From positions 186,001 through 250,000 of the forward strand of contig NZ_JASLGT010000011.1 of assembly GCF_030150205.1 (NCBI RefSeq): 64,000 bases of DNA. Direction: 5' to 3'. Within the stretch, counting starts at the first letter, position 1; each line of letters begins with the position of its first letter. Shown here in pieces: positions 16,910-26,251 of this stretch. Below the pieces are notes generated by a model. The model saw only the letters and a list, made by a program, of their open reading frames with translations. It searched no databases and was not told the DNA's origin. The translations under genes were made by a program, and so were the position numbers. The stretch comes from Niabella sp. (GTDB lineage Bacteria; Bacteroidota; Bacteroidia; Chitinophagales; Chitinophagaceae).

Positions 16910-18550
16910 ATGGCAAAACAACTTTTCTTCAATATTGAAGCAAGAAATAAAATGAAAAAAGGCGTTGACTCTTTAGCCAACGCAGTAAAAGTTACATTAG
17001 GACCTAAAGGACGTAATGTAGTAATTGAGAAAAAATTTGGTGCACCTGCAATCACTAAAGATGGTGTTACCGTAGCAAAAGAAATTGAGCTGGAAGATGT
17101 GGTAGAGAACATGGGCGCTCAAATGGTGAAAGAAGTAGCTTCCAAAACCGCTGATATCGCGGGTGATGGTACCACTACGGCTACTGTTTTAGCACAGGCG
17201 ATCATTGGCGAAGGGCTGCGTATGGTAGCTGCCGGTGCCAACCCGATGGACCTGAAGCGTGGTATTGACAAGGCGGTTTCCCTGGTGGTAGCCAGCCTGA
17301 AAGCACAAAGCCAGACAGTTGGTAACGACAGCAAAAAGATCAAACAGGTAGCTACCATTTCTGCGAATAACGACGAGCAGATCGGTGACCTGATTGCTCA
17401 GGCGTTTGGCAAAGTTGGTAAAGAAGGGGTGATCACCGTTGAAGAAGCAAAAGGTACCGATACTACCGTTGACGTAGTAGAAGGTATGCAGTTTGACCGT
17501 GGTTATATCTCTCCTTATTTCGTTACCAACAGCGAAAAAATGGAAGCTGAATTACAGAATCCTTATGTACTGATCTATGACAAGAAGATCAGCACTATGA
17601 AAGATATCCTGGGTATCCTGGAAAAAGTGGCACAAAGCGGTCGTCCGCTGGTGATCATTGCAGAAGACCTGGAAGGTGAAGCACTGGCTACCCTGGTAGT
17701 AAACAAACTGCGTGGAACCCTGAAAGTAGCTGCTGTTAAAGCTCCGGGCTTTGGCGACAGAAGAAAAGAAATGCTGACCGATATCGCGATCTTAACCGGT
17801 GGTACCGTGATCTCTGAAGATCTGGGTCATAAACTGGAAGGCGCAGACCTGGCAGCCCTGGGACAGGCTTCTTCGATTACCATTGATAAAGACAACACGA
17901 TTGTTGTTGGTGGTAAAGGTAAAAAAGCGGAGATCACTGGTCGCGTAAACCAGATCAAAGCACAGATTGAAAATACAACTTCCGACTACGATCGTGAAAA
18001 ATTACAGGAGCGCCTGGCTAAATTAAGCGGTGGTGTGGCTGTATTGTATGTAGGTGCTGCTACAGAAGTAGAAATGAAAGAAAAGAAAGACCGTGTAGAT
18101 GATGCCTTACATGCAACAAGAGCAGCGGTTGAAGAAGGTATCGTTCCTGGTGGTGGTGTGGCGTATATCCGTGCCATCGACAGCCTGGACGTAAAAGTAA
18201 AAGGCCAGATCGAAGACGAAGCTACCGGTATGGCTATCGTAAAACGTGCACTGGAAGCTCCGGTACGTACCCTTACTGACAACGCGGGTATCGACGGTTC
18301 AATCGTTGTACAGAAGATCAAAGAAGGTAAAGCCGACTTTGGTTTCAACGCCAGAACAGAAAACTACGAAAACCTGTTTAAAGCAGGCGTTATCGATCCT
18401 ACAAAAGTAAGCCGTGTTGCATTGGAAAATGCTGCTTCTATTGCAGGTATGTTACTGACAACTGAGTGTGTGATCGCAGATAAACCCGAACCTAAAGCTG
18501 CGGCTCCTGCAATGCCAGGTGGCCCGGATATGGGTGGCATGGGCTACTAA
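16910..18550 (+). CDS. groEL: Chaperonin GroEL (Hsp60)
   Basis: A 546-residue chaperonin that folds proteins in an ATP-driven double ring with GroES. All class marks are present: VTLGPKGRNVVIEK near the N terminus, the ATP-binding DGTTTATVLAQAI, the AAVEEGIVPGGGVAY signature, and a Gly/Met-rich tail (MPGGPDMGGMGY). It is followed 23 bases later by a strong terminator. Confidence 0.98.
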   Translation: MAKQLFFNIEARNKMKKGVDSLANAVKVTLGPKGRNVVIEKKFGAPAITKDGVTVAKEIELEDVVENMGAQMVKEVASKTADIAGDGTTTATVLAQAIIGEGLRMVAAGANPMDLKRGIDKAVSLVVASLKAQSQTVGNDSKKIKQVATISANNDEQIGDLIAQAFGKVGKEGVITVEEAKGTDTTVDVVEGMQFDRGYISPYFVTNSEKMEAELQNPYVLIYDKKISTMKDILGILEKVAQSGRPLVIIAEDLEGEALATLVVNKLRGTLKVAAVKAPGFGDRRKEMLTDIAILTGGTVISEDLGHKLEGADLAALGQASSITIDKDNTIVVGGKGKKAEITGRVNQIKAQIENTTSDYDREKLQERLAKLSGGVAVLYVGAATEVEMKEKKDRVDDALHATRAAVEEGIVPGGGVAYIRAIDSLDVKVKGQIEDEATGMAIVKRALEAPVRTLTDNAGIDGSIVVQKIKEGKADFGFNARTENYENLFKAGVIDPTKVSRVALENAASIAGMLLTTECVIADKPEPKAAAPAMPGGPDMGGMGY

Positions 18551-18572
18551 TTACATGCTTAAAGCATACAGG

Positions 18573-18606
18573 AACCGCCCCGGATTTCCGGGGCGGTTTT
18601 ATTTTT
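18573..18606 (+). terminator. Rho-independent terminator of groESL
   Basis: A perfect 11-base stem AACCGCCCCGG/CCGGGGCGGTT with an ATTT loop, followed by TTATTTTT, downstream of groEL. Confidence 0.9.
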
Positions 18607-18637
18607 GCAATATATCATCATTTAAAAATTGCTATTT

Positions 18638-19093
18638 ATGAACCACGAAATCATCCGGCCGTTAACCGACGCCTTTCTTGATGTTTTTATCAATATGAAA
18701 CGGGATTTCTTTGCCATTGACGGATACCCGTTTGATGAAACATTAATGCGGGAAAACACCGGCTATTTTCTGGCGCATCCGGAAGCAGGGGCGGTCTTTA
18801 TGATCTTTGATGAAACCGGAGCCCCGATCGGCTTCCTGATCCTGGCCTTTATGTTCAGCTTTGAATTTGGCGGCCGCATCACTTTTTTAGATGAACTGTA
18901 CCTGGGCGATAAGGCCCGCGGAAAAGGGTATGGCAAATACGCGGTGAACTTTGTAAAGGAATATGCGGCCAATAATAACCTGAAAGCCATTTTCCTGGAA
19001 GTGGAGCATCATAATGAACGGGCCCGTGGGTTGTATGAAGCCAGCGGATTTAAGGATCATCACCGGCGTTTGATGATCTGCCGGCCTGAATAA
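18638..19093 (+). CDS. GNAT family N-acetyltransferase
   Basis: A 151-residue GNAT acyltransferase. I use the ATG at 18638 (MNHEIIRPL) in preference to a TTG nine bases upstream. The acetyl-CoA-binding motif A is FLDELYLGDKARGKGYGKYA (Q/RxxGxG/A type: RGKGYG), followed by motif B FLEVEHHNERARGLYEASGF. These enzymes transfer an acetyl group from acetyl-CoA to amines or proteins; the substrate cannot be read from sequence. It is a single gene between groEL and the ABC-F gene. Confidence 0.88.
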   Translation: MNHEIIRPLTDAFLDVFINMKRDFFAIDGYPFDETLMRENTGYFLAHPEAGAVFMIFDETGAPIGFLILAFMFSFEFGGRITFLDELYLGDKARGKGYGKYAVNFVKEYAANNNLKAIFLEVEHHNERARGLYEASGFKDHHRRLMICRPE

Positions 19094-19168
19094 CATGGAA
19101 TACCCGTTAAACAGGAGCGATTCCCCAACTTTTAAACAGCCAAACTTCGCCACCTGTCAACTTTGCGT

Positions 19169-19176
19169 TACCTTTG
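19169..19176 (+). promoter_or_regulatory. -7 promoter box for the ABC-F gene
   Basis: TACCTTTG matches the Bacteroidetes -7 consensus, 37 bases before the ABC-F start codon. No exact -33 TTG at the usual distance. Confidence 0.45.
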
Positions 19177-19213
19177 CACCACTTTTTGAAAACAGATAAA
19201 TAAAGATTGGCTC

Positions 19214-20839
19214 ATGATAAGTGTTAAAGATCTGAAACTTGCTTACGGTAAGCGGGTATTGTTTGAAGATGTGAACGTAAACTTCACAAAAGGGAACTGC
19301 TATGGCGTTATTGGAGCCAATGGTGCGGGAAAATCGACCTTTCTGAAGATTTTAAGCGGGGAGATCGAAGCAAATAAAGGAACGATATCCATTACTCCGG
19401 GTGAGCGCATGGCGGTTTTAAAGCAAAACCAGTTTGAATTTGACAATCAAACGGTACTGAATACCGTGCTGATGGGGCATAAAAAAATGTGGGACACCAT
19501 GTTGCGGCGTGATGCGATCTATGCCAACCCAGATGCCACGGAAGACGATTACATGAAGGCGTCCGAGCTGGAAGCTGAATATGGGGAAATGGGCGGCTAT
19601 GAATCGGAGAGTGATGCCGCGGCTTTTTTAAATGGATTGGGTGTAAAAGATGAGCAGCACCAGATGCTGATGAAGGATATTCCTTCCAATATGAAAGTGC
19701 GGGTATTACTGGCACAAGCCCTGTTTGGTAATCCGGATATCTTATTGCTGGATGAGCCTACCAACGGTCTGGACATTGAAACGATCGGCTGGCTGGAAAA
19801 TTTCCTGGCCGATTATGAAAATATTGTACTGGTGGTGAGCCACGACCGTCACTTCCTCGATGCGGTTTGTACCCACGTGGCCGATGTTGACCGCCAGAAG
19901 ATCAAAGTATTTACCGGTAACTATTCCTTCTGGTACGAAAGCTCGCAATTAATGGCACGCCAGATCAGCGATAAGAATAAGAAACTGGAAGAAAAGAAAA
20001 AGGAGTTACTGGACTTTATTGCCCGTTTTAGCGCCAATGCCTCAAAAAGTAAACAGGCTACCAGCCGTAAAAAAGCATTGGAGAAACTGGACTTCCAGGA
20101 AATTGAGCCCAGCTACCGCAAATACCCAGGCATCATTTTCCAGCCCCTGCGGGAAGTAGGAAACCAGATCTTAAATGTTGAAAAACTAAAATCAGCAACG
20201 GAAGACCGGGTACTTTTTGACCAGGTAACATTCAGTGTAAATAAAGGCGATAAGATCGCATTTATTTCAAAAGATCCCCTGGCGGTAACCCAGTTTTTTG
20301 AAATCATCAATGGGGATGCAAAAGCAGATTCCGGCAGTTTTGAATGGGGTACCACCGTTACCCAGGCATACCTGCCCATCGAGAACAGCAAGTTCTTCCA
20401 GTCTGACCTGAATTTGATGGACTGGCTGCGTCAGTTTGTTCCGCCACATGTTACAGACGTGGACGAGCCCTTCCTCCGCGGATTCCTGGGCAAGATGCTG
20501 TTTAGCGGGGAAGAAGTACTGAAGAAAACCAATGTATTAAGCGGGGGAGAAAAAGTACGTTGCATGGTCAGCAAAATGATGCTGCAAAATCCCAACGTGG
20601 TGGTCCTGGATCAGCCGACCAACCACCTGGACCTGGAAAGTATCCAGAGCTTCAACGAACAGTGTACGGTTTATAACGGCATTGTGCTGCTGACCAGTCA
20701 TGACCATACTTTTATGCAAACCGTAGCCAACCGGATCATCGAATTAACACCTAAAGGCATTATCGACCGGTTGAGCACCTTTGACGAATACCTGGAAGAT
20801 GACCGGGTAAAGGCATTGCGTGAAGAAATGTACGCGTAA
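19214..20839 (+). CDS. ABC-F family ATPase with degenerate second nucleotide site
   Basis: A 541-residue soluble ABC-F protein of the YbiT-like group: two ATPase domains joined by a linker (FIARFSANASKSKQATSR, about 268-285) and no membrane domain. Relatives act on the ribosome. Domain 1 has Walker A GANGAGKS (34-41) and Walker B LLLDEPTN (E181), but its signature is IPSNMKVRV instead of LSGGxK. Domain 2 keeps LSGGEK (442-447) but has SKDPLAVTQ (352-360) where Walker A should be, and LDQPTN (D466, Q467) with Gln replacing the catalytic Glu. One composite site is therefore predicted non-hydrolytic. It has its own promoter and terminator. Confidence 0.9.
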   Translation: MISVKDLKLAYGKRVLFEDVNVNFTKGNCYGVIGANGAGKSTFLKILSGEIEANKGTISITPGERMAVLKQNQFEFDNQTVLNTVLMGHKKMWDTMLRRDAIYANPDATEDDYMKASELEAEYGEMGGYESESDAAAFLNGLGVKDEQHQMLMKDIPSNMKVRVLLAQALFGNPDILLLDEPTNGLDIETIGWLENFLADYENIVLVVSHDRHFLDAVCTHVADVDRQKIKVFTGNYSFWYESSQLMARQISDKNKKLEEKKKELLDFIARFSANASKSKQATSRKKALEKLDFQEIEPSYRKYPGIIFQPLREVGNQILNVEKLKSATEDRVLFDQVTFSVNKGDKIAFISKDPLAVTQFFEIINGDAKADSGSFEWGTTVTQAYLPIENSKFFQSDLNLMDWLRQFVPPHVTDVDEPFLRGFLGKMLFSGEEVLKKTNVLSGGEKVRCMVSKMMLQNPNVVVLDQPTNHLDLESIQSFNEQCTVYNGIVLLTSHDHTFMQTVANRIIELTPKGIIDRLSTFDEYLEDDRVKALREEMYA

Positions 20840-20860
20840 GCGGTTAAAACGAATGGATCA

Positions 20861-20890
20861 AAACGGAGCCTGGCTCCGTTTTTTGTTTTA
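20861..20890 (+). terminator. Rho-independent terminator of the ABC-F gene
   Basis: The stem AACGGAG/CTCCGTT with the short CCTGG loop is followed by TTTTTGTTTT, 22 bases after the stop. Confidence 0.85.
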
Positions 20891-21005
20891 GTACCACCAC
20901 TCATAAAAAAAAAGATCTTAATTGCTTTAACAACGTTTTCTTTGCGGGAATTTAAATATTGCTTTAGCGGGATCCGCTGATAAACCACCGATAAATTTGA
21001 ATAAA

Positions 21006-22202
21006 ATGCGTAGAAAGTTTTTCCTGACTCTTGTGCTGTCTGTAACGGTTGCCGGCAGCAGCTGGTTACATGCCCAGGACGACCTGATCAAAAAGATCAG
21101 TACCAACCGCAGCGACAGTACAGGCTTCCGGTTTACGGATATTATTAACCTGGCCGTTACCCCCATCGAAAACCAGGGCTCCTCCGGCACCTGCTGGAGT
21201 TATTCCACCAATTCTTTTTTAGAATCGGAAATGATCAAAGCGGGTCGTAAACCCGTGCCACTGGCAAAGATCTATACGGCCCGCAGGTCTTATGAAGACA
21301 AGGCAGACAGCTATGTAAAAATGAATGGTGCTGTAAGCTGGGGCGATGGCGGCGAAGCACATGATGTGATCAATATGTACGCCAAATACGGCGCAGTGCC
21401 CGAAGAAGTATATACCGGTTTGCTGAACGGAGCTACTTCCAATAATTTCAGCGAAATGCAGGCGATCTTAAAAGCCATGCTGGATGCGGTAATTAAAAAT
21501 CCGGCCGGTGTGCTTTCTCCACGCTGGAAGAAGGCCTTTTCTGCTACCCTGGATGCCTACCTGGGACCAGTACCGGCGATGTTTACCTACCAGAACAAAA
21601 GCTATACACCGCAGAGCTTTGCAAAAGAAGTAGTAGGGCTTGATCCCAATCAGTACATCGAGTTTATTTCCCAGAATAATACGCCCTACTGGCAAAAAGC
21701 TATGATGATGGTACCGGATAACTGGGCGTTTCAGTGGGATTACAATATTCCGCCCGCGGCAATTACAGATGTTATCGACAACGCGCTTAAAAACGGGTAT
21801 ACGGTAGCCTGGGGAACGGATGTTTCCGAACCCTATTTCAGCTGGCCCAACGGAGTTGCGTTTGTACCGCAGAACCCGATGTCTTATGTAAAGAATATTA
21901 CTGCAGCTCAGAAAAAAGAACTGTTCGGCGGCCCAAAACCCGAACCGGAAATTACCGCGGAGCTGCGGCAGACCGGTATCGAAAACGGTCAAACAACAGA
22001 TGACCATGGTATGCATATTGTGGGCCTGTCGAAAGACCAGGATGGTAAAGAATATTATATCGTAAAAAACTCCTGGGGAACCGGAAATGAATATAAAGGT
22101 TATTTGCATGTAACCAGGGCCTATGTACAGTTGAAAACAACCAGCATCCTCGTTAATAAAAAAGCGGTACCGGCCTCGGTGGCGTCAAAGATCACGATGT
22201 AG
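21006..22202 (+). CDS. Secreted C1 (papain/bleomycin-hydrolase-like) cysteine peptidase
   Basis: A 398-residue exported protease; the ATG at 21006 (MRRKFFLTLV) is preferred to a TTG three codons upstream. A signal peptide ends near LHAQ (24). The catalytic centre is complete: oxyanion Gln and nucleophile in ENQGSSGTCWSYS (Cys63), His in DDHGMHIVG and Asn in IVKNSWG. The overall spacing resembles C1B aminopeptidase C/bleomycin hydrolase proteins more than short papains. The likely substrate is peptides in the periplasm or outside the cell. It is monocistronic with a terminator. Confidence 0.9.
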   Translation: MRRKFFLTLVLSVTVAGSSWLHAQDDLIKKISTNRSDSTGFRFTDIINLAVTPIENQGSSGTCWSYSTNSFLESEMIKAGRKPVPLAKIYTARRSYEDKADSYVKMNGAVSWGDGGEAHDVINMYAKYGAVPEEVYTGLLNGATSNNFSEMQAILKAMLDAVIKNPAGVLSPRWKKAFSATLDAYLGPVPAMFTYQNKSYTPQSFAKEVVGLDPNQYIEFISQNNTPYWQKAMMMVPDNWAFQWDYNIPPAAITDVIDNALKNGYTVAWGTDVSEPYFSWPNGVAFVPQNPMSYVKNITAAQKKELFGGPKPEPEITAELRQTGIENGQTTDDHGMHIVGLSKDQDGKEYYIVKNSWGTGNEYKGYLHVTRAYVQLKTTSILVNKKAVPASVASKITM

Positions 22203-22266
22203 GAGTGTAACGGCAGCTGCAAACCCGGTTTCAACGGCGATCCCCGCCGGATCTGTTTGGAGATTT

Positions 22267-22314
22267 AAAAAGAGCCCGCACCTGGCCCCGGCCGGCTGCG
22301 GGCTCTTTTTATGC
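22267..22314 (+). terminator. Rho-independent terminator of the C1 peptidase gene
   Basis: A long stem AAAGAGCCCGCA/TGCGGGCTCTTT with a GC-rich loop, followed by TTTTATG. Confidence 0.85.
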
Positions 22315-22473
22315 AAACGGTTGCTTACAAAAGCGGCCGGATGAATAAATATATGTCGTACATATTTATTAAATTGCAGGGTATGCTGCTCCGGTTCCTA
22401 AAAACAAGCTGCATCCCGGCAGTTATTACGCTGCCGGTTGATCCTGTAGATACAATTTATAAAAACGAACGTT

Positions 22474-23520
22474 ATGCTTCATCGCCCGCCATTAGGATTG
22501 TCCGTCCTCATTGCCATAATCTTTTCGGCAACTACCGGTTGTGCTGCTCAGCAGCGCAGCACCGTCCAACAACCGAAGCCACCTTTTACGATCAGCGTAG
22601 TTGCCAGCAGCAGGGAAGTGGTGCTGCAGCAAACACTTCCCTGGGAGGAACAAATGATGGGATATTTCAAGGTACTGGAACCACGGCCCGGATACTGGCA
22701 GATGTGGTATTCCGGTTGGGATAACCGCCGCAAAGACGATTATTCCGGCTATCTTTTATATGCCGCTTCAAAAGATGGCCATACCTGGCGGAAACAGCTT
22801 CGGGGTGGTGCTAAAAATATTTTGATGGGCACCGGGCATCCACAGCAGGATGGGGTAGTAGAGCAGGATGTTTTTATGGTACAAGGCACGCCTTATCCAT
22901 ACAAAATGATTTACACCGCAAGAGATTCCGGAGACAGAAATAAGGAGAAGACATTTATCACCGAATCTGCAGATGGGATCCAATGGCGGCCTTCAAAAGT
23001 ATTGTGGAACCGCAAACACGATTCCCAGTTTTCGGTTATACAAAAAGATAACCGCTTTTACATTTACCTGCGCTACTGGACCACCATAAATAAGGTACGC
23101 TACCGGACGATCGGCCGTGCCATTACTGATCGATACTGGAATACAATTGAAGAGCCGGTAACGGTTTTTGCCGCTGACCCCAATAGTGATTTTCCGCATT
23201 TATACAACCCCGCGGCCAGTAAGGTCAGTCCTGACCTGGACCTGTTTTTTCCTACTTATTTTAATGAAGCCACCAACCGCATTCGCATCGGCTTGTTGTA
23301 TATGTACCGTAACCAGCCTTTTTCAACGGATATGGATCTGACGGAAGCGCTGCTGGAAAAAAGTAAAAATAACTGGGCAATTGTAAGTCCCGGCCTGATT
23401 CCGGCCGGTAAAAACACCTACTGGCTGTATTACTACGCCACTAATATGGTACATAGTGACTATGAAAAGACCGGCCGGCAATTTCGCTATTACCGCATCA
23501 AAATAAAGATCACCCGGTAA
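22474..23520 (+). CDS. Putative lipoprotein glycosidase, GH32/GH43-like five-bladed propeller
   Basis: A 348-residue predicted lipoprotein (signal peptide and lipobox near TTGC, Cys23). The body consists of repeated W/Y-rich blades (YWQMWYSGWDNR, LLYAASKDGHTWRK, KMIYTARDS, TESADGIQWRPS, FYIYLRYWT, YWLYYYATNM) typical of the five-bladed beta-propeller shared by GH43, GH32 and related families. The catalytic acids cannot be fixed by eye, so glycosidase activity is inferred. It precedes two oxidoreductases and an esterase on the same strand, consistent with sugar or glycoside breakdown. Confidence 0.7.
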   Translation: MLHRPPLGLSVLIAIIFSATTGCAAQQRSTVQQPKPPFTISVVASSREVVLQQTLPWEEQMMGYFKVLEPRPGYWQMWYSGWDNRRKDDYSGYLLYAASKDGHTWRKQLRGGAKNILMGTGHPQQDGVVEQDVFMVQGTPYPYKMIYTARDSGDRNKEKTFITESADGIQWRPSKVLWNRKHDSQFSVIQKDNRFYIYLRYWTTINKVRYRTIGRAITDRYWNTIEEPVTVFAADPNSDFPHLYNPAASKVSPDLDLFFPTYFNEATNRIRIGLLYMYRNQPFSTDMDLTEALLEKSKNNWAIVSPGLIPAGKNTYWLYYYATNMVHSDYEKTGRQFRYYRIKIKITR

Positions 23521-23595
23521 ACAACGAGCCGTCTTTTCTACACGTTTTTTTGCCGTCCTTCCATTTTTTTTTATTTTCGGTAACGTAACCGGAAA

Positions 23596-23631
23596 TTTTG
23601 ACAGGACCATCCGCAAAATTGAATATCTTTA
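23596..23631 (+). promoter_or_regulatory. Possible promoter of the oxidoreductase operon
   Basis: TTTTG (-33 type) and TATCTTTA (one mismatch from TAnnTTTG) are separated by 23 bases, about 100 bases before the first oxidoreductase gene. Confidence 0.35.
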
Positions 23632-23734
23632 GGGGGCTTGGTGTATCAACGATTGTATAACAGCGATACCGCTGTTTATGGGCCGTTGTTGTACAGCTGA
23701 AATTCTTAAGTATATTTTAGATTAAACAAACAAA

Positions 23735-24937
23735 ATGAGCAAACGATTTTCACGCCGTGATTTCCTCAAACAAAGTTCGGTAGCGGTTGCCGGTTATTCC
23801 GTTGGAGCAGCGGCATTAACACCCCATTTCAATAAAGAATACGTACGGGTAGGATTAATTGGCGTAGGCCAGCGGGGGCTGGGGCTTGCGGGTACACTTC
23901 AGAAAATAAAAACCGCGCAGCTGGTGGCCTGTTGTGATATTGATGACGCCCATTTACAATCCGGCATGAAACTGACAGCGCCTGGTGCCCGGTCCTATAA
24001 AGACTATAAGGCCCTGCTGGCAGATAAGCATGTGGAAGCCGTGATCATTGCCACGCCTTTGTACCTGCATCATCCGATGGCCATGGATGCCATCAGCGCC
24101 GGCAAACATGTATATGTAGAAAAGACCATGACCTATACCATTGATCAGGCTTTGTCGCTGGCGCGTATGATGAAGCAGCATCCCAAACAGGTGCTGCAGG
24201 TAGGACATCAATACCGTTATTACGAAATGTATGCAAAGATCAAAAAGCTGCTGGCGGAGGATATGATTGGCACCGTTACGCATTTTGAATCGCAGTACAA
24301 CCGCAATAACGACTGGCGTCGCCCGGTGGAGGGGGGGCGCAGTGAGAAAGCGGTGAACTGGCGGATGTATAAAGAATATTCCGGCGGACTGCTTGCTGAA
24401 CTGGCCGCTCACCAGATCGACCTGGTAAACTGGCTGGCCGGAGCCGCTCCGGAAACGGCGGTGGCGATGGGCGGCATCGATTTCTGGAAGGATGGCCGCA
24501 CTACTTATGATAATATTCATGCGGTGTATGGATATCCCAACGGTGTGCGTTCGCAGGTGAGTTCGGTGCTCAGTAACGAATTTGTGGGATACCGAATGCT
24601 GATCTTTGGTTCTAAAGGCACGTTTGAACTGGGACGCGATACGGCCATGTTCTATACCGAGAACCGCGTACGTACCTATGCCACCGTAGATGGCGTAACC
24701 GGCGCTACCAAGGAAGCCCTTCAGCAGGGCAAAGGAATCTATGTATACAAAGACGAGAAAAAAATAGAGCCTACATTTTTTGCATTGAGCGGATTTGCCG
24801 ATTCCATTATCAACGGAACACCGGTAGCCAGCAATGTACATACAGGGAAAGATGTTGCCATCGCCGTACATATGGGGAATACCGCGGCAGAAACCGGCCA
24901 GATACAGCGCTGGAAACCGGAGTATTCAGCCATATGA
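23735..24937 (+). CDS. Gfo/Idh/MocA family oxidoreductase with twin-arginine-type leader
   Basis: A 400-residue NAD(P)-dependent oxidoreductase. The N terminus SRRDFLKQSSVAVAGYSVG is a twin-arginine export signal. The Rossmann fold follows with VGLIGVGQRGLGLAGTL (dinucleotide-binding Gly-rich loop), IIATPLYLHHPMAMDAI and the diagnostic GKHVYVEKTMT (EKP-type motif with Thr instead of Pro). The C-terminal alpha/beta domain contains the catalytic His region ELAAHQIDLVNWL. Family members oxidise or reduce sugars and inositols; the substrate is unknown. It overlaps the next, related gene by four bases (ATGA). Confidence 0.9.
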   Translation: MSKRFSRRDFLKQSSVAVAGYSVGAAALTPHFNKEYVRVGLIGVGQRGLGLAGTLQKIKTAQLVACCDIDDAHLQSGMKLTAPGARSYKDYKALLADKHVEAVIIATPLYLHHPMAMDAISAGKHVYVEKTMTYTIDQALSLARMMKQHPKQVLQVGHQYRYYEMYAKIKKLLAEDMIGTVTHFESQYNRNNDWRRPVEGGRSEKAVNWRMYKEYSGGLLAELAAHQIDLVNWLAGAAPETAVAMGGIDFWKDGRTTYDNIHAVYGYPNGVRSQVSSVLSNEFVGYRMLIFGSKGTFELGRDTAMFYTENRVRTYATVDGVTGATKEALQQGKGIYVYKDEKKIEPTFFALSGFADSIINGTPVASNVHTGKDVAIAVHMGNTAAETGQIQRWKPEYSAI

Positions 24938-25998
24938 CCGCATTCAAAACAAACGATAACATGCTTAAACAACAAACGATAGACCGGAAGCAATTTCTGC
25001 GTCTTTCTGCGCTGGCCGGTATCGGAATTGGTATCCGGAGCAGCGCATCCGCAATGCGGTACAAACCCTTCGCTGAAGGAAAAAAAATCGGAATTATAGG
25101 ACTTGATACATCGCATGCCGTGGCTTTTGTAAAATCGCTGAACGGAGATAAACCCGATCCGGTATTTATGGGCTACCGGGTTGCGGCTGCTTATCCACAG
25201 GGCAGTAAAGATATTCCCAGCAGTGTGGAACGCATACCAGGCTATACGGCGGAAGTACAGAAATACGGGGTTGTTATTGCCACATCTATTGCTGACCTGC
25301 TTTCGAAAGTAGATGTGGTTTGCCTGGAAACCAATGATGGCCGGCTGCACCTGGAGCAGGCATTACCCGTGCTAAAAGCCGGTAAGCCACTTTTTATTGA
25401 TAAACCCATAACGGCCTCCCTGAAAGATGCGGTTGCTATTTTTAAAGCAGCGGAACAGTATAAAGTACCGGTATTTTCCAGCTCCTCGCTCCGGTACATT
25501 AACGGTTTGAATGAAATTGTACGGGGCGATTATGGTAAGGTCATCGGGGCGCAAACCTATAGCCCGGCCCCGCTGGAAAAAACACACCCGGATCTGTTCT
25601 GGTATGGCATCCATGGAGTAGAGATCCTCTTTACTGCGATGGGACCAGGCTGCCAGTCGGTGATACGGATGCATACGCCGGAAACCGATGTGGTGGCGGG
25701 TATCTGGAACGACGGCCGTATCGGCAGCTTCCGCGGTACCCGGAGCGGCAAATCGGATTACGGAGGTACCATCTTCACGGAGAAACAAACCGTAACCCTG
25801 GGCAGCTTCAAAGGATACGATCCGTTGTTAAAAGAGATTATCCGCTTTTTTGAAACCGGTAAATCACCCGTGGCTCCAAAAGAAACCCTGGACATCCTGG
25901 CCTTTATGGAAGCGGCAGACGAAAGCAAAAAGAGGAACGGTCTTCCGGTAACACTGGAGTCCATTTATAAGAAAGCCAACTATAAAGCCTCAAACTAA
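24934..25998 (+). CDS. Second Gfo/Idh/MocA family oxidoreductase
   Basis: A 354-residue relative of the preceding gene, with an ATGA overlap indicating translational coupling. The alternative ATG at 24961 (MLKQQTIDRKQFLRLSAL) would put a Tat-like leader (DRKQFLRL, RK instead of RR) at the N terminus. The Rossmann part reads KKIGIIGLDTSHAVAFVKSL, with Thr/Ser in place of the usual GxGxxG glycines, and GKPLFIDKPIT provides the EKP/DKP motif. The altered nucleotide loop makes cofactor binding less certain than for its neighbour. It probably works in the same sugar pathway. Confidence 0.85.
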   Translation: MTAFKTNDNMLKQQTIDRKQFLRLSALAGIGIGIRSSASAMRYKPFAEGKKIGIIGLDTSHAVAFVKSLNGDKPDPVFMGYRVAAAYPQGSKDIPSSVERIPGYTAEVQKYGVVIATSIADLLSKVDVVCLETNDGRLHLEQALPVLKAGKPLFIDKPITASLKDAVAIFKAAEQYKVPVFSSSSLRYINGLNEIVRGDYGKVIGAQTYSPAPLEKTHPDLFWYGIHGVEILFTAMGPGCQSVIRMHTPETDVVAGIWNDGRIGSFRGTRSGKSDYGGTIFTEKQTVTLGSFKGYDPLLKEIIRFFETGKSPVAPKETLDILAFMEAADESKKRNGLPVTLESIYKKANYKASN

Positions 25999-26251
25999 AC
26001 CGGCTATGGACAGTAAGATCAATCTTTCGCGTGCGTTTGGGTCATATAGCAGGCGCCGATTTCCCCGGTACTGCATTGATGAAGAACAAGCGGGTGGAAG
26101 CGGACGGGATTTTGACCGGAATATTTCCAGTGGCATGCTTGTTCTTTTGGGCAGCTTGTTTTATATCATATAGATCGCCCAATAACCCTGAAACGAACCC
26201 CGATCGGGCAGAAAGCCGTATCTTGCTGATCCGCATTTTAAAAGAGCTGAT

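Noticed and set aside
21468..22109. 213-codon antisense ORF inside the C1 peptidase gene
   Set aside because: Shadow frame; the plus strand encodes an intact catalytic triad.
23954..24871. 305-codon antisense ORF inside the first oxidoreductase gene
   Set aside because: A shadow frame of a well-supported Gfo/Idh/MocA gene; no domain seen.
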